Shown one piece after another: positions 31,147-41,797 of a stretch of 64,000 nucleotides of DNA (position 1 is the first letter of the stretch; every line of letters starts with the position of its first letter). Below the pieces are notes generated by a model. The model was not told the DNA's origin. It was given only the letters and a program-made list of their open reading frames with translations, and searched no databases. This DNA comes from Streptococcus oralis (GTDB lineage Bacteria > Bacillota > Bacilli > Lactobacillales > Streptococcaceae), in the NCBI RefSeq assembly GCF_022749195.1, contig NZ_CP094226.1, positions 770,001 through 834,000 on the forward strand, in the 5' to 3' direction. Position numbers and translations under genes: made by a program.

Positions 31147-31953
31147 ATGTTTTACTCTTCGAAAAATAAGGTCCTTCAACTAGATCAAAAAAACATGGAT
31201 TATGTGACCTTTGGTAAAGGAAAGAAGTCTCTCGTTATCATACCAGGGTTGGGGGATGGATTACAGACAGTTAAGGGCATGGCTCAAATGCTAGCTTTAA
31301 CTTACCGAGAATTTGCCAAGGTTTATAAAGTTTATGTTTTTAGTCGCATCAATAAGTTGCCAGAAAATTATACAACACGAAATATGGCTGCTGATGTAGC
31401 GGAAGCTATGGATGTATTGAATTTAAAAAGTTCTGTCGTCATGGGGATTTCCCAAGGTGGTATGATTGCTCAATGGGTAGCTGTAGATTTTCCAGAAAAA
31501 GTTGAAAGTTTGATTTTGGCTGTTACTACTGCAAAACTAAGTGAGCTTGGTAGGGAGCGGATTAGATGCTGGCTGAGCCTGAGTCAAATAGGGACTTATA
31601 AAGAACTGATGGTTGATATTGCTAGTCACTCTTACACAACTAAATCCTTCGGAAAATTCAAATACCTTTATCGAATAATGGGAATTTTTGGTCGTATTAA
31701 AGATAAACAACGCATTGCTATTCAGGCTGTATCTTGTTTGAAACACGATAGCCTAACCATTTTGGAAAAAATAAACTGTTCTACGCTAATCATTGGAGCA
31801 GAAAAGGATGATGTTCTAGGCGTAGAAGCTTCACTTGAATTGCATCAGCATATCAAAGATAGCCAGCTCACTATTTTGCCAGAGTGCGGCCATGCACTTT
31901 ATGAGCAGAATAATGATTTCCAAAAGAGAGTTTTAGTATTTTTAGAAAGTTAA
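31147..31953 (+). CDS. Alpha/beta hydrolase
   Basis: The protein of about 268 aa has an alpha/beta hydrolase fold: oxyanion region IIPGLGDG, nucleophile elbow GISQGGM, an acid in GAEKDDVLG and the catalytic His in PECGHALYE. The substrate is unknown. ATG 31147 follows GAGAAAG by 6 nt. A GTG at 31132 overlaps the DUF2130 stop but abuts the GGGGGA with no spacer, so it is less likely. It is coupled between the DUF2130 gene and truB. Confidence 0.85.
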   Translation: MFYSSKNKVLQLDQKNMDYVTFGKGKKSLVIIPGLGDGLQTVKGMAQMLALTYREFAKVYKVYVFSRINKLPENYTTRNMAADVAEAMDVLNLKSSVVMGISQGGMIAQWVAVDFPEKVESLILAVTTAKLSELGRERIRCWLSLSQIGTYKELMVDIASHSYTTKSFGKFKYLYRIMGIFGRIKDKQRIAIQAVSCLKHDSLTILEKINCSTLIIGAEKDDVLGVEASLELHQHIKDSQLTILPECGHALYEQNNDFQKRVLVFLES

Positions 31954-31956
31954 TGA

Positions 31957-32835
31957 ATGAACGGTATTATCAACTTAAAAAAAGAAGCGGGGATGACCTC
32001 GCATGACGCGGTTTTTAAGCTGCGTAAGATTTTGGGAACCAAGAAGATTGGGCATGGTGGGACCTTGGATCCGGATGTAGTGGGTGTTTTGCCCATTGCG
32101 GTTGGTAAGGCGACCCGAATGGTCGAGTTTATGCAGGACGAGGGCAAGGTCTATGAGGGAGAGATTAGTCTGGGCTATTCAACGACGACCGAGGATGCTA
32201 GTGGGGAAGTGGTTGCAGAGACCCCTGTTTTGTCGCCCTTGGATGAAACCATTGTCGATGAAGCGATTGCGAGTCTGACTGGGCCTATTACTCAGATTCC
32301 ACCTATGTATTCGGCTGTCAAGGTTAATGGACGCAAGCTCTATGAGTATGCGCGTGCAGGTCAGGAAGTGGAGCGTCCAGAACGTCAGGTGACTATTTAT
32401 CAATTTGAACGGACTAGTCCGATTTCTTATGAGGGCGAACTTGCGCGTTTTACATTTCGTGTGAAATGCAGTAAGGGGACTTATATCCGTACCTTGTCTG
32501 TTGACTTGGGAGAGAAGCTGGGTTATGCGGCCCATATGTCCCAATTGACTCGGACGAGTGCAGCAGGTTTACAGTTAGAAGATGCCTTGACTTTGAATGA
32601 AATTGCTGCAAAAGTGGAGGCAGGGCAACTGGACTTTCTCCATCCTCTAGAGATTGGAATAGGTGACCTTGTCAAAGTTATCCTAACTCCAGAAGAGGCT
32701 ACAGAAGTGCGATTTGGTCGTTTTATTGAGTTAGACCAAACAGACAAAGAATTAGCTGCCTTTGAGGGGGATAAATTGCTAGCCATTCTAGAAAAAAGGG
32801 ACAATTTCTACAAACCAAGAAAGGTTTTTGGCTAG
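31957..32835 (+). CDS. truB: tRNA pseudouridine(55) synthase TruB
   Basis: TruB makes pseudouridine 55 in the T loop of tRNAs. The 292-aa protein has the catalytic Asp38 in [15 protein letters not shown], the motif [19 protein letters not shown] and [16 protein letters not shown]. It starts 3 nt after the hydrolase stop with no clear ribosome binding site, which suggests translational coupling. Confidence 0.97.
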   Translation: MNGIINLKKEAGMTSHDAVFKLRKILGTKKIGHGGTLDPDVVGVLPIAVGKATRMVEFMQDEGKVYEGEISLGYSTTTEDASGEVVAETPVLSPLDETIVDEAIASLTGPITQIPPMYSAVKVNGRKLYEYARAGQEVERPERQVTIYQFERTSPISYEGELARFTFRVKCSKGTYIRTLSVDLGEKLGYAAHMSQLTRTSAAGLQLEDALTLNEIAAKVEAGQLDFLHPLEIGIGDLVKVILTPEEATEVRFGRFIELDQTDKELAAFEGDKLLAILEKRDNFYKPRKVFG

Positions 32836-32946
32836 TCTAACTGGAGTGTGGGGATGGATTTGTTTCACCTAGATTATCCAAATCAGACTATAAATTTTGC
32901 AAAAAATGTGATAGAATAGACGACGGATAAAAAAACGGAGGATAGC

Positions 32947-33585
32947 ATGCAAAATAGACCAATCATTATCGGAGTGACAGGTGGTTCTGGTGGTGGCAAG
33001 ACCAGTGTTTCGAGAGCCATTTTATCGCATTTCCCTGATGAAAAGATTTCCATGATTGAGCATGATTCATACTACAAGGATCAGTCTCACTTGACCTTTG
33101 AAGAGCGTGTCAAAACCAACTACGACCACCCTTTTGCCTTTGATACAGACTTGATGATCGAGCAGATTAAGGAATTGTTGGCAGGGCGTCCGGTGGACAT
33201 CCCGACTTACGACTATACAGCGCATACACGGAGTAGCAAGACCTATCGTCAGGAGCCTCAAGATGTCTTTATCGTTGAGGGGATTTTGGTCTTGGAGGAC
33301 AAGCGTCTGCGTGATTTGATGGATATCAAGATTTTTGTAGATACAGATGATGATGTGCGCATTATTCGTCGGATCAAGCGTGATATGGAAGAGCGTGGCC
33401 GTAGTCTAGATAGTGTTATTGACCAATATCTTGGTGTGGTCAAACCCATGTATCACCAGTTCATCGAGCCGACCAAGCGTTATGCTGATATCGTCATTCC
33501 CGAGGGAGTCAGCAATACAGTAGCTATCGACCTTTTGACAACCAAGATTGCAAAGATTTTGGAAGAAGCTCGTAATAGTAAATAA
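32947..33585 (+). CDS. udk: Uridine kinase
   Basis: Udk phosphorylates uridine and cytidine in pyrimidine salvage. The 212-aa protein has the P-loop [12 protein letters not shown] at 9-20, [20 protein letters not shown] and the nucleoside-binding region [19 protein letters not shown] precedes the ATG by 5 nt; TAGAAT about 33 nt upstream is a likely -10 box. It is monocistronic. Confidence 0.97.
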   Translation: MQNRPIIIGVTGGSGGGKTSVSRAILSHFPDEKISMIEHDSYYKDQSHLTFEERVKTNYDHPFAFDTDLMIEQIKELLAGRPVDIPTYDYTAHTRSSKTYRQEPQDVFIVEGILVLEDKRLRDLMDIKIFVDTDDDVRIIRRIKRDMEERGRSLDSVIDQYLGVVKPMYHQFIEPTKRYADIVIPEGVSNTVAIDLLTTKIAKILEEARNSK

Positions 33586-33591
33586 TCAGAT

Positions 33592-33614
33592 GAGGAGGCC
33601 TAGCCTCCTTTTTC
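33592..33614 (+). terminator. Terminator after udk
   Basis: AGGAGGC-CTA-GCCTCCT followed by TTTT. Confidence 0.9.
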
Positions 33615-33664
33615 TATTTTTCCTTTCGTTTCGGTATGCAAAAGGAGATTTTTAATCATATTTT

Positions 33665-33704
33665 TGGTATAATAATACCCATGGAAAAGCAAGAAAATGA
33701 ATAG
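33665..33704 (+). promoter_or_regulatory. Extended -10 promoter and 7-aa leader ORF ahead of xseA
   Basis: TGGTATAAT (33665-33673) is followed 7 nt later by ATG 33681, which opens MEKQENE and stops at TAG 33702-33704. The mini-ORF starts ATGGAAAAG, exactly like xseA at 33714. It has no ribosome binding site and would be leaderless. It may be a leader peptide that couples into xseA, or an old duplicated start. Confidence 0.5.
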
Positions 33705-33713
33705 TAGGTGGAG

Positions 33714-35054
33714 ATGGAAAAGTATTTATCAGTAACAACTTTGACCAAGTATCTGAAAATGAAATTCGATAAAGACCCTTACTTGGAACGGGTCTATTTA
33801 ACTGGTCAAGTTTCCAACTTTCGTAAACGACCTACTCACCAATATTTCTCTTTAAAAGATAACCATGCAGTTATTCAAGCGACCATCTGGTCAGGGATTT
33901 ATCAGAAATTAGGTTTCGACCTGGAAGAAGGGATGAAAATCAATGTGATTGGGCGTGTGCAGGTCTATGAACCAAGCGGGAGCTACTCTATCATCATTGA
34001 AAAAGCTGAGCCTGATGGGGTTGGGGCGCTAGCGATTCAGTTTGAACAACTTAAGAAAAAATTGACGGAAGAAGGTCTATTTCAAGAGAGATTCAAGCAA
34101 CCTCTTCCCCAGTTTGCTAAGAGAATTGGTGTAGTAACCAGTCGCAGTGGTGCCGTTATTCAGGATATTATCACAACCGTCAGCAGACGTTTTCCTGGTG
34201 TTGATATCCTTCTCTATCCGACCAAGGTGCAAGGAGATGGAGCTGCTGAGGAAATAGCGCGGAATATTACGCGTGCCAATCAACGTGAGGACCTAGATGT
34301 CCTCATCATTGGTCGTGGTGGGGGTTCTATCGAGGATCTCTGGGCCTTTAACGAAGAGATTGTAGTACGAGCTATTTTTGAATCCCGTTTGCCAATCATT
34401 TCTAGTGTGGGGCATGAGACGGATGTAACCTTGGCAGACTTTGTAGCGGATCGCAGAGCTGCGACGCCAACCGCTGCAGCAGAACTGGCAACACCTGTAA
34501 CTAAGTTGGATCTTTTGACCCATTTGCAAAATCAAGAAAAACGAATGGCAATAGCGGTTCAGAATGTCTTGTCAAGAAAAAAAGAAGTTCTGAAAAAATG
34601 CAGTCAGTCAGTCATCTTTAGACAACCAGAGCGCTTATATGATGGCTATTTACAACGGTTGGATCAGCTGCAACTGCGATTAAAACAAAGTTTGCGAACA
34701 CGGATTTCCGATTGTAAACAGATAGTACAAGTAAGGACTCATCGACTAGTCCAGTCATCACCTGTTACCAAAATCCAACGCTATCAGGATCGGCTTGCTC
34801 AGTTGGACAAGCTCCTCCGTAGCCAAATGGCCTTAGTTTATGACGCCAAGGTGGCTGAGGTCAAGCGACTTTCGGAAGCTCTTCTGATGCTGGATACGAG
34901 CCGAATTGTGGCCCGTGGTTATGCTATTGTCAAAAAAGAAGAGTCCGTTGTAGATTCGGTTGAGAATTTGAAGAAAAAAGACCAAGTGACGCTTTTGATG
35001 CGAGACGGTCAAGTAGAATTAGAGGTTAAGGATGTCAAAACAAAAGAAATTTGA
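33714..35054 (+). CDS. xseA: Exodeoxyribonuclease VII large subunit
   Basis: XseA with XseB degrades single-stranded DNA in both directions. The 446-aa product starts at ATG 33714; the frame also allows GTG 33708. It has the N-terminal OB fold (about residues 8-100), the catalytic region [31 protein letters not shown] and [22 protein letters not shown], then a long helical C-terminus. It is the first gene of the xseA-xseB-ispA-tlyA-argR-recN run and overlaps xseB by 23 nt. Confidence 0.97.
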   Translation: MEKYLSVTTLTKYLKMKFDKDPYLERVYLTGQVSNFRKRPTHQYFSLKDNHAVIQATIWSGIYQKLGFDLEEGMKINVIGRVQVYEPSGSYSIIIEKAEPDGVGALAIQFEQLKKKLTEEGLFQERFKQPLPQFAKRIGVVTSRSGAVIQDIITTVSRRFPGVDILLYPTKVQGDGAAEEIARNITRANQREDLDVLIIGRGGGSIEDLWAFNEEIVVRAIFESRLPIISSVGHETDVTLADFVADRRAATPTAAAELATPVTKLDLLTHLQNQEKRMAIAVQNVLSRKKEVLKKCSQSVIFRQPERLYDGYLQRLDQLQLRLKQSLRTRISDCKQIVQVRTHRLVQSSPVTKIQRYQDRLAQLDKLLRSQMALVYDAKVAEVKRLSEALLMLDTSRIVARGYAIVKKEESVVDSVENLKKKDQVTLLMRDGQVELEVKDVKTKEI

Positions 35055-35244
35055 GGAAAATCTAGCAGAACTGGAAACCATTGTCCAAAGTTTGGAAAAC
35101 GGTGAAATTGCTTTGGAAGATGCAATTGCGGCCTTTCAAAAGGGCATGGTCTTGTCAAAAGAGCTCCAAGCGACTTTGGACAAGGCTGAAAAGACCTTGG
35201 TTAAGGTCATGCAAGAAGACGGAACAGAAAGTGATTTTGAATGA
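35032..35244 (+). CDS. xseB: Exodeoxyribonuclease VII small subunit
   Basis: This 70-aa helical protein has the XseB pattern [20 protein letters not shown] and [12 protein letters not shown]. It starts inside the xseA 3' end with AGGATG context and its stop overlaps the ispA start (TGAATGA), so translation is coupled throughout. Confidence 0.96.
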   Translation: MSKQKKFEENLAELETIVQSLENGEIALEDAIAAFQKGMVLSKELQATLDKAEKTLVKVMQEDGTESDFE

Positions 35245-36116
35245 AGAAGCAAGAAAAATTAGCTCTTGTTGAGTCGGCTTTGGAAAATTTTTATGGAGAC
35301 CAGCAGTTTGTCTCTAGTTTGCGAGAGTCCGTTCTCTATTCCATTCATGCTGGTGGCAAGAGAATTCGGCCTTTTCTCTTGTTAGAGGTTCTGGAAGCCT
35401 TGCAAGTCGCTATTAAACCAGCACACGCGCAGGTGGCTGCGGCCTTGGAAATGATTCATACAGGGAGCTTGATTCACGATGATCTTCCAGCCATGGATGA
35501 TGATGATTATCGTCGGGGGCGTTTAACAAATCATAAGAAATTTGGCGAAGCGATGGCAATATTGGCAGGAGATGCTTTGTTCCTAGATCCCTATGCCTTA
35601 ATAGCGCAGGCGGATTTGCCAAGTAAGATCAAGGTGGATTTGATTGCCAACTTATCCCTTGCTTCAGGAAGTCTAGGCATGGTAGCAGGTCAGGTTTTGG
35701 ACATGGAGGGCGAACACCAGCATTTGTCCTTGGAAGAACTTCAGACCATTCATGCCAATAAGACTGGAAAATTGCTAGCTTATCCCTTTCAAGCAGCTGC
35801 TATCATAGCTGAATTAGCACCAGAAATCCAAGTAAAACTGAAAACAGTTGGTGAATTGATTGGACTGGCCTTTCAAGTTCGAGATGATGTGCTGGATGTG
35901 ACAGCTAGTTTTGAGGAAATCGGCAAGACTCCACAAAAGGATTTGCAGGCTGAAAAATCAACCTATCCAGCCTTGCTGGGTTTGGAGGAGGCCATTGCCT
36001 TTTGTAACAAAACCTTGGATCAAGCTAATGCCAAGTTAGAAGAAATTGCCCAGCAAGTCAGCTTTGAAACAGAGCCGATTGTGAAAGTAGTAGAAAGTTT
36101 GAGAATCAATGGCTAA
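35241..36116 (+). CDS. ispA: Polyprenyl synthetase (farnesyl diphosphate synthase type)
   Basis: The 291-aa enzyme condenses isopentenyl diphosphate with allylic diphosphates to give C15 (or C20) chains for undecaprenyl and quinone-type lipids. The first aspartate-rich motif is [10 protein letters not shown] (Asp80 to Asp89) and the second is QVRDDVLDV. The chain-length region just before the first motif ([12 protein letters not shown]) fits farnesyl synthases. The start overlaps xseB by 4 nt. Confidence 0.94.
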   Translation: MKKQEKLALVESALENFYGDQQFVSSLRESVLYSIHAGGKRIRPFLLLEVLEALQVAIKPAHAQVAAALEMIHTGSLIHDDLPAMDDDDYRRGRLTNHKKFGEAMAILAGDALFLDPYALIAQADLPSKIKVDLIANLSLASGSLGMVAGQVLDMEGEHQHLSLEELQTIHANKTGKLLAYPFQAAAIIAELAPEIQVKLKTVGELIGLAFQVRDDVLDVTASFEEIGKTPQKDLQAEKSTYPALLGLEEAIAFCNKTLDQANAKLEEIAQQVSFETEPIVKVVESLRING

Positions 36117-36924
36117 GGAAAGAGTGGATGTACTAGCTTATAAACAGGACTTGTTTGAAACGCGAGAACAGGCCAAGCGCGGTGTCATGGCAGGTCTAGT
36201 CGTAGCTGTCCTCAATGGGGAGCGATTTGACAAACCAGGAGAGAAGATCCCAGATGACACTGAACTAAAACTCAAGGGTGAAAAACTCAAGTATGTCAGT
36301 CGAGGTGGTCTAAAACTAGAGAAGGCCTTGGAGGTCTTTGATTTGTCAGTCGAGGGAGCGACAACGATTGATATTGGGGCTTCCACTGGAGGATTTACTG
36401 ACGTCATGTTGCAAAATGGTGCTGAGTTGGTCTTTGCAGTCGATGTTGGCACCAATCAGTTGGCTTGGAAATTACGCCAAGACCCGCGGGTTGTCAGCAT
36501 GGAGCAGTTTAATTTTCGTTACGCTGAAAAGACTGATTTTGAGCAGGAACCGAGCTTTGCCAGTATTGATGTGAGTTTCATTTCCCTCAGTCTGATTTTG
36601 CCTGCTTTGCACCGCGTCTTGGCTGATCAAGGTCAAATTGTAGCTCTGGTTAAGCCCCAGTTTGAAGCAGGTCGTGAGCAGATTGGGAAAAATGGGATTA
36701 TTCGTGATGCCAAGGTTCATCAGAATGTCCTTGAATCTGTCACTGCTATGGCAGTTGAGCAAGGTTTTTCAGTGCTTGGATTAGACTATTCACCAATCCA
36801 AGGTGGACATGGAAACATCGAATTTCTGGCATATTTGAAAAAGGAAGAGGGAGCAAGTAACCAAGTTGCTCCTGAAATAGAAAAAGTTGTAGAGAGAGCA
36901 CATAGAGAATTTAAAGATGAATAA
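36109..36924 (+). CDS. tlyA: TlyA family rRNA (cytidine-2'-O)-methyltransferase / S4-domain protein
   Basis: The 271-aa protein has an N-terminal S4 RNA-binding domain (about 5-65, ending SRGGLKLEKAL) and an FtsJ-like methyltransferase with SAM motif IDIGASTGGFTDVML, the segment DVGTNQLAWKLR and FASIDVSFISL. TlyA proteins methylate 16S and 23S rRNA in some bacteria; older annotations call it hemolysin. It overlaps ispA by 8 nt and argR by 8 nt. Confidence 0.92.
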   Translation: MAKERVDVLAYKQDLFETREQAKRGVMAGLVVAVLNGERFDKPGEKIPDDTELKLKGEKLKYVSRGGLKLEKALEVFDLSVEGATTIDIGASTGGFTDVMLQNGAELVFAVDVGTNQLAWKLRQDPRVVSMEQFNFRYAEKTDFEQEPSFASIDVSFISLSLILPALHRVLADQGQIVALVKPQFEAGREQIGKNGIIRDAKVHQNVLESVTAMAVEQGFSVLGLDYSPIQGGHGNIEFLAYLKKEEGASNQVAPEIEKVVERAHREFKDE

Positions 36925-37348
36925 AAAAGAGAGACTTGAAAAAATTAGAAGATTTGTTACGGATTATCAAATCGGTACTCAGGAAGAAATCGTTGAGCAT
37001 TTGAAGGAAGCAGGTATTTCTGCTACGCAAGCCACTGTCTCAAGAGACATCAAGGAGCTTGGGATTGTTAAAATTCCTTTGAAGAACAACACCTATATCT
37101 ATGAGTTGCCAAAATCAATCGTCAAAAGTTTGCAGTTGGCTGAGGACAATATTGTGAGTTCTGAGTTAATGGGAAATATGATCAACCTTGCTGTCATTCC
37201 TGGAAATACTATTTTTGTGAAGAGTCAGTTGGTTGAAGCATTTTCTGAACAGATTTTTAGCTGTCTAGCTGATGATGATTCTATCTTAATTGTAGCTAGA
37301 ACAGCAGAGGCAGCTGAGGAAATTGTTGAACAAGTCAAAAAATGGTAG
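36917..37348 (+). CDS. argR: ArgR family transcriptional regulator
   Basis: The 143-aa protein has an N-terminal winged helix (TQEEIVEHLKEAGISATQATVSRDIKEL) and a C-terminal arginine-binding, hexamer-forming domain (GNMINLAVIPGNTIFV, LADDDSILIVART). Streptococci have several paralogues; this one sits in the recN operon and is the AhrC/ArgR copy conserved there. It overlaps tlyA and lies 6 nt before recN. Confidence 0.94.
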   Translation: MNKKERLEKIRRFVTDYQIGTQEEIVEHLKEAGISATQATVSRDIKELGIVKIPLKNNTYIYELPKSIVKSLQLAEDNIVSSELMGNMINLAVIPGNTIFVKSQLVEAFSEQIFSCLADDDSILIVARTAEAAEEIVEQVKKW

Positions 37349-37354
37349 GTCAGT

Positions 37355-39022
37355 ATGTTACTTGAAATTTCGATAAAAAACTTTGCCATTATTGAAGCGA
37401 TTTCCCTCAATTTTGAAAAGGGTATGACTGTTTTGACCGGGGAAACGGGTGCTGGAAAGTCTATCATTATCGACGCTATGAATCTCATGTTGGGGGCTCG
37501 TGCAACGACAGACGTTATTCGTCACGGTGCGCCAAAAGCAGAGATTGAGGGGCTTTTCTCAGTTGAAAATAGTCGCCTTTTACAGGAACTTTTTGATGAG
37601 CAAGGTTTGGAAATGGGTGATGAAATTATCATCCGGCGTGAAATTCTGCAAAATGGTCGTAGTGTTAGTCGCGTGAATGGCCAGATGGTCAATCTTTCTG
37701 TCTTGCGTGCTATTGGGCAACACCTTGTGGATATCCATGGTCAGCATGACCAAGAGGAGTTAATGCGTCCTCAACTGCACATCCAGATGTTGGATGAGTT
37801 TGGTGATACTGTGTTCTTGGACTTGAAGGAGACCTATCAGACGAGCTTTGATGCCTATCGCAAAATGCGCAAGCAGGTTTTGGAAGTCAAGAAAAACCAG
37901 CAGGAACATAAGGCTCGTATTGAGATGTTGGAATTTCAAATGGCAGAGATTGAGGCAGCGAACTTACAGGCTGGTGAAGACTTGGCTCTCAACCAAGAAC
38001 GAGATAAACTCCTCAATCATAAGAATATTGCGGATACGCTAACCAATGCCTACAGTATGTTGGACAATGAGGAATTCTCCAGTCTTGCTAATGTCCGTTC
38101 AGCTATGAATGACATGGAAAGTGTTGAAGAATATGACCCTGAATACCGTGAAATTTCAAGTTCTCTGTCTGAGACCTACTATGTTTTAGAAGATATTACA
38201 AAGCGTTTGGAAGATATTATTGAGGACTTAGATTTTGATGGCAATCGCCTCATGCAGGTTGAGAATCGCTTAGACCTTATAAATACTATTACCCGCAAGT
38301 ACGGTGGGACTGTGGACGATGTCCTGCTTTATTTTGCCAAGATTACGGATGAGTACAATCTCTTGACTGGAAATAATCTTTCTTCTGAAGACATGGAAGC
38401 AGAGCTCAAGAAATTGGAAGTTAATCTTGTCGACTTGGCAGGTCAGCTTGCATCTGCTCGTCATGATTTGGCTCAGCAGCTTGAGGCAGAGATTAAACAA
38501 GAACTGCAAGACCTCTATATGGAGAAGGCACAATTTCAGGTTCGCTTTAGCAAGGGCAAATTTAGTCGTGAGGGGAATGAAACGGTCGAGTTTTACATTT
38601 CCACCAACCCAGGTGAGGACTTTAAGCCTTTGGTCAAAGTTGCATCTGGTGGGGAATTATCCCGCCTCATGCTAGCTATTAAATCCGCCTTTTCTCGTAA
38701 GGAAGGTAAGACCAGTATTGTCTTTGATGAGGTGGATACGGGAGTTTCAGGTCGTGTAGCCCAGGCTATTGCTCAAAAGATTCATAAGATTGGCCAGCAT
38801 GGTCAGGTTCTTGCTATCTCTCACCTTCCACAAGTGATTGCCATCGCGGATTATCAATTCTTTATTGAGAAGATTAGTGATGAGCATTCTACGGTGTCGA
38901 CGGTTCGTCTCTTGACTATAGAAGAGCGAGTAGAAGAAGTAGCTAAGATGTTGGCTGGGGAAAATGTAACTGAAGCTGCCCTTACCCAAGCCAGAGAATT
39001 ATTGCAAACGAGGATGAAATAA
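37355..39022 (+). CDS. recN: DNA repair protein RecN
   Basis: RecN is an SMC-like protein acting early in double-strand break repair. The 555-aa product has Walker A GETGAGKS at 29-36, the RecN motif DIHGQHDQEELM, a coiled-coil middle, signature VASGGELSRLMLAIK and Walker B SIVFDEVDTGVSG, ending with the HLPQ switch. AGGTCAGT precedes the ATG. Confidence 0.97.
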   Translation: MLLEISIKNFAIIEAISLNFEKGMTVLTGETGAGKSIIIDAMNLMLGARATTDVIRHGAPKAEIEGLFSVENSRLLQELFDEQGLEMGDEIIIRREILQNGRSVSRVNGQMVNLSVLRAIGQHLVDIHGQHDQEELMRPQLHIQMLDEFGDTVFLDLKETYQTSFDAYRKMRKQVLEVKKNQQEHKARIEMLEFQMAEIEAANLQAGEDLALNQERDKLLNHKNIADTLTNAYSMLDNEEFSSLANVRSAMNDMESVEEYDPEYREISSSLSETYYVLEDITKRLEDIIEDLDFDGNRLMQVENRLDLINTITRKYGGTVDDVLLYFAKITDEYNLLTGNNLSSEDMEAELKKLEVNLVDLAGQLASARHDLAQQLEAEIKQELQDLYMEKAQFQVRFSKGKFSREGNETVEFYISTNPGEDFKPLVKVASGGELSRLMLAIKSAFSRKEGKTSIVFDEVDTGVSGRVAQAIAQKIHKIGQHGQVLAISHLPQVIAIADYQFFIEKISDEHSTVSTVRLLTIEERVEEVAKMLAGENVTEAALTQARELLQTRMK

Positions 39023-39751
39023 ATGACAGACTATTATGTAATTGGAGATGTCCATGGAAAAGCAGGTATGCTGGAAGATCTTCTCAAAACATGGGATGGT
39101 CAAACTCAGTTGCTCTTTCTAGGGGATTTGATTGACCGTGGTGAAGATAGTCGCCGTGTTCTAGAAATGGTCAAAGACTTGGTCGACAATCAAGGAGCTA
39201 TTTGTTTATCAGGTAATCATGAGTATATGTTTCTGACTTGGCTCGATGACCCAGAAGAAAGCTATGACCATTATCGTCGCAATGGTGGTGATACAACCAT
39301 TAACTCAATTTTAGGTCGTCCCTTGGATGCACCAGTTGATGGCGTAGAAGATGCCAAACGGGTTGCGACAGAAGCAGCAGACTTGGTCGAATTTATTCGT
39401 CAAATGCCATTTGTAGTAGAGACAGACAAGTATATCTTTGTTCATGCGGGTATTGACTTGACCTTGGATGATTGGCATGAAACTACAGATTATAAAAAAG
39501 TCTGGCTCAGAAAACCATTCCACGAAGCTGAAAATCATACCGGGAAAACCATTGTCTTTGGGCATACACCAGTTTATGGTTTGCTGAAGCAAGACCGAGG
39601 TACTGCTGAGCTTTGGATGACAGAAGATGGCAAGATTGGCATGGATGGAGGAGCTGTCTATGGTGGTGTCCTTCATGGGATTGTCTTTACTGAGCAAGGA
39701 ATGACAGAACACCACTTTATCGAAAATGATGGCTTTATTGCCGAAGATTAG
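39023..39751 (+). CDS. Calcineurin-like metallophosphoesterase (Ser/Thr phosphatase type)
   Basis: The 242-aa protein carries the full metallophosphatase set: GDVHGKAGML, GDLIDRGEDS, GNHEYMF, and later HAG and GHTPVYG. These bind two metal ions and hydrolyse phosphoesters. The substrate is not known; PrpE and PP2A-like or Ap4A hydrolase activities are possible. It begins at the base after the recN stop and appears to be the last gene of the operon. Confidence 0.9.
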   Translation: MTDYYVIGDVHGKAGMLEDLLKTWDGQTQLLFLGDLIDRGEDSRRVLEMVKDLVDNQGAICLSGNHEYMFLTWLDDPEESYDHYRRNGGDTTINSILGRPLDAPVDGVEDAKRVATEAADLVEFIRQMPFVVETDKYIFVHAGIDLTLDDWHETTDYKKVWLRKPFHEAENHTGKTIVFGHTPVYGLLKQDRGTAELWMTEDGKIGMDGGAVYGGVLHGIVFTEQGMTEHHFIENDGFIAED

Positions 39752-39760
39752 TACTCCTAG

Positions 39761-39815
39761 CAGGGTATGGTCTTGTCAAAATGTTAAAAACAATTTATAA
39801 TTAATAGATACCCTG
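39761..39815 (+). promoter_or_regulatory. lepA promoter flanked by an 8-bp inverted repeat
   Basis: TTGTCA (39773-39778), a 17-bp spacer and TATAAT (39796-39801) form a good promoter. CAGGGTAT (39761-39768) and ATACCCTG (39808-39815) are perfect inverted arms on either side, 47 bp apart. Possibly an operator pair. Confidence 0.55.
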
Positions 39816-39829
39816 AAAGGAAGAGCAGC

Positions 39830-41653
39830 ATGAACCTAGAAGAATTAAAGAAACGACAGGAGAAGATTCGAAACTTCTCCATTATCGCCCATATTGACCA
39901 CGGGAAGTCAACGCTGGCAGACCGCATTTTGGAAAAGACGGAGACGGTTTCTAGTCGTGAAATGCAAGCCCAACTTCTGGATAGTATGGATCTTGAGCGT
40001 GAACGTGGGATTACCATTAAACTTAATGCCATTGAGCTCAATTACACTGCAAAAGATGGCGAGACCTATATTTTCCACTTGATTGACACGCCAGGGCACG
40101 TGGACTTTACCTATGAAGTGTCGCGTTCGCTAGCGGCCTGTGAAGGAGCAATTTTGGTGGTTGATGCGGCCCAAGGGATTGAGGCTCAGACGCTTGCCAA
40201 TGTTTATCTAGCATTGGACAATGATTTGGAAATTCTGCCAGTCATTAACAAGATTGACCTTCCAGCAGCTGATCCAGAGCGTGTGCGTACAGAGATTGAG
40301 GATGTCATTGGACTGGATGCCAGCGAAGTGGTCTTAGCTTCAGCCAAAGCTGGTATTGGTATTGAAGAAATTCTTGAGCAGATCGTAGAGAAAGTTCCCG
40401 CACCAACTGGTGATGTTTCAGCTCCATTAAAAGCCTTGATTTTCGACTCTGTTTACGACGCTTACCGTGGGGTTATCCTCCAAGTGCGTGTTATGGACGG
40501 AGTGGTTAAACCTGGCGATAAGATTCAACTCATGAGCAATGGCAAGACCTTTGATGTTACTGAGGTGGGAATTTTCACACCGAAAGCAGTAGGGCGCGAT
40601 TTCCTAGCCACAGGTGACGTTGGTTACATTGCAGCTTCTATCAAGACGGTTCAAGACACTCGTGTGGGTGATACAGTTACTCTAGCAAGTAATCCTGCAG
40701 CAGAACCACTAGACGGATACAAGCAGATGAATCCTATGGTCTTTGCAGGTCTTTATCCAATCGAGTCAAACAAGTACAATGACCTTCGTGAAGCCCTTGA
40801 AAAATTGCAACTCAACGATGCCAGCTTGCAGTTTGAGCCAGAAACATCTCAGGCCCTTGGATTTGGTTTCCGTTGTGGATTCCTTGGACTTCTCCATATG
40901 GATGTTATCCAAGAGCGTTTAGAGCGTGAGTTCAACATTGACCTCATCATGACAGCTCCATCTGTTATCTATAAGGTTAACCAAACTGATGGTGAGTCTA
41001 TGGATGTGTCTAACCCCTCTGAATTTCCAGACCCAACCAAGATTGCGACCATTGAAGAGCCTTATGTCAAGGCGCAAATCATGGTACCGCAGGAGTTTGT
41101 CGGAGCAGTAATGGAACTGGCTCAGCGCAAGCGTGGAGACTTTGTGACCATGGACTATATTGATGATAATCGTGTCAATGTTATCTATCAAATTCCACTT
41201 GCTGAAATCGTCTTTGACTTCTTTGATAAGCTTAAGTCTTCGACGCGTGGTTATGCAAGCTTTGACTACGAATTGTCAGAGTACCGCCCATCTAAACTGG
41301 TCAAAATGGATATCCTTCTCAATGGGGACAAGGTGGATGCCCTCAGCTTTATCGTTCACAAGGATTTTGCCTACGAACGTGGGAAACTCATTGTTGATAA
41401 GCTCAAGAAAATCATCCCTCGTCAACAATTTGAAGTGCCGATTCAAGCAGCTATTGGGCACAAGATCGTGGCCCGTACTGATATCAAGGCCCTTCGTAAG
41501 AACGTACTTGCTAAGTGTTACGGCGGTGACGTTTCTCGTAAACGCAAACTCCTTGAAAAACAAAAAGCTGGTAAGAAACGCATGAAAGCGATCGGATCAG
41601 TAGAAGTCCCACAAGAAGCTTTCCTTAGCGTCTTAAGCATGGATGAAGAATAG
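39830..41653 (+). CDS. lepA: Elongation factor 4 (LepA)
   Basis: LepA is a ribosome-associated GTPase that acts on stalled or pretranslocation ribosomes. The 607-aa protein has G1 AHIDHGKST at 20-28, G3 DTPGHVDF, G4 NKIDLP and G5 SAKAGIG, and lacks EF-G domain IV but has the LepA C-terminal domain ([16 protein letters not shown]). GAAAGGAAG precedes the ATG. Confidence 0.97.
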   Translation: MNLEELKKRQEKIRNFSIIAHIDHGKSTLADRILEKTETVSSREMQAQLLDSMDLERERGITIKLNAIELNYTAKDGETYIFHLIDTPGHVDFTYEVSRSLAACEGAILVVDAAQGIEAQTLANVYLALDNDLEILPVINKIDLPAADPERVRTEIEDVIGLDASEVVLASAKAGIGIEEILEQIVEKVPAPTGDVSAPLKALIFDSVYDAYRGVILQVRVMDGVVKPGDKIQLMSNGKTFDVTEVGIFTPKAVGRDFLATGDVGYIAASIKTVQDTRVGDTVTLASNPAAEPLDGYKQMNPMVFAGLYPIESNKYNDLREALEKLQLNDASLQFEPETSQALGFGFRCGFLGLLHMDVIQERLEREFNIDLIMTAPSVIYKVNQTDGESMDVSNPSEFPDPTKIATIEEPYVKAQIMVPQEFVGAVMELAQRKRGDFVTMDYIDDNRVNVIYQIPLAEIVFDFFDKLKSSTRGYASFDYELSEYRPSKLVKMDILLNGDKVDALSFIVHKDFAYERGKLIVDKLKKIIPRQQFEVPIQAAIGHKIVARTDIKALRKNVLAKCYGGDVSRKRKLLEKQKAGKKRMKAIGSVEVPQEAFLSVLSMDEE

Positions 41654-41664
41654 AAATAGAAAAC

Positions 41665-41694
41665 AAAACTCTTGAAGATTTTTCAAGAGTTTTT
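41665..41694 (+). terminator. Terminator after lepA
   Basis: AAAACTCTTGAA pairs with TTCAAGAGTTTT across GATTT. Confidence 0.93.
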
Positions 41695-41748
41695 GCTTTA
41701 AATGTGAGCTATAAAATCGGAAGCTAACAGAATCGATCAGGTTAGAAT

Positions 41749-41777
41749 TTGACAGAAGTCCTTATTTTTCTTATAAT
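41749..41777 (+). promoter_or_regulatory. Consensus sigma-A promoter of the 41.8-kb lipoprotein gene
   Basis: TTGACA (41749-41754), a 17-bp spacer and TATAAT (41772-41777), a perfect consensus. An inverted repeat CTAAC/GTTAG lies just upstream. The leader is only about 14 nt. Confidence 0.85.
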
Positions 41778-41797
41778 GCAGATGGAAAGGTGGTAGG

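Noticed and set aside
31147..31165. Start of a BOX-type repeat (TACTCTTCGAAAAATA)
   Set aside because: The resemblance to the beginning of pneumococcal BOX sequences does not continue; it is the start of the hydrolase coding region.
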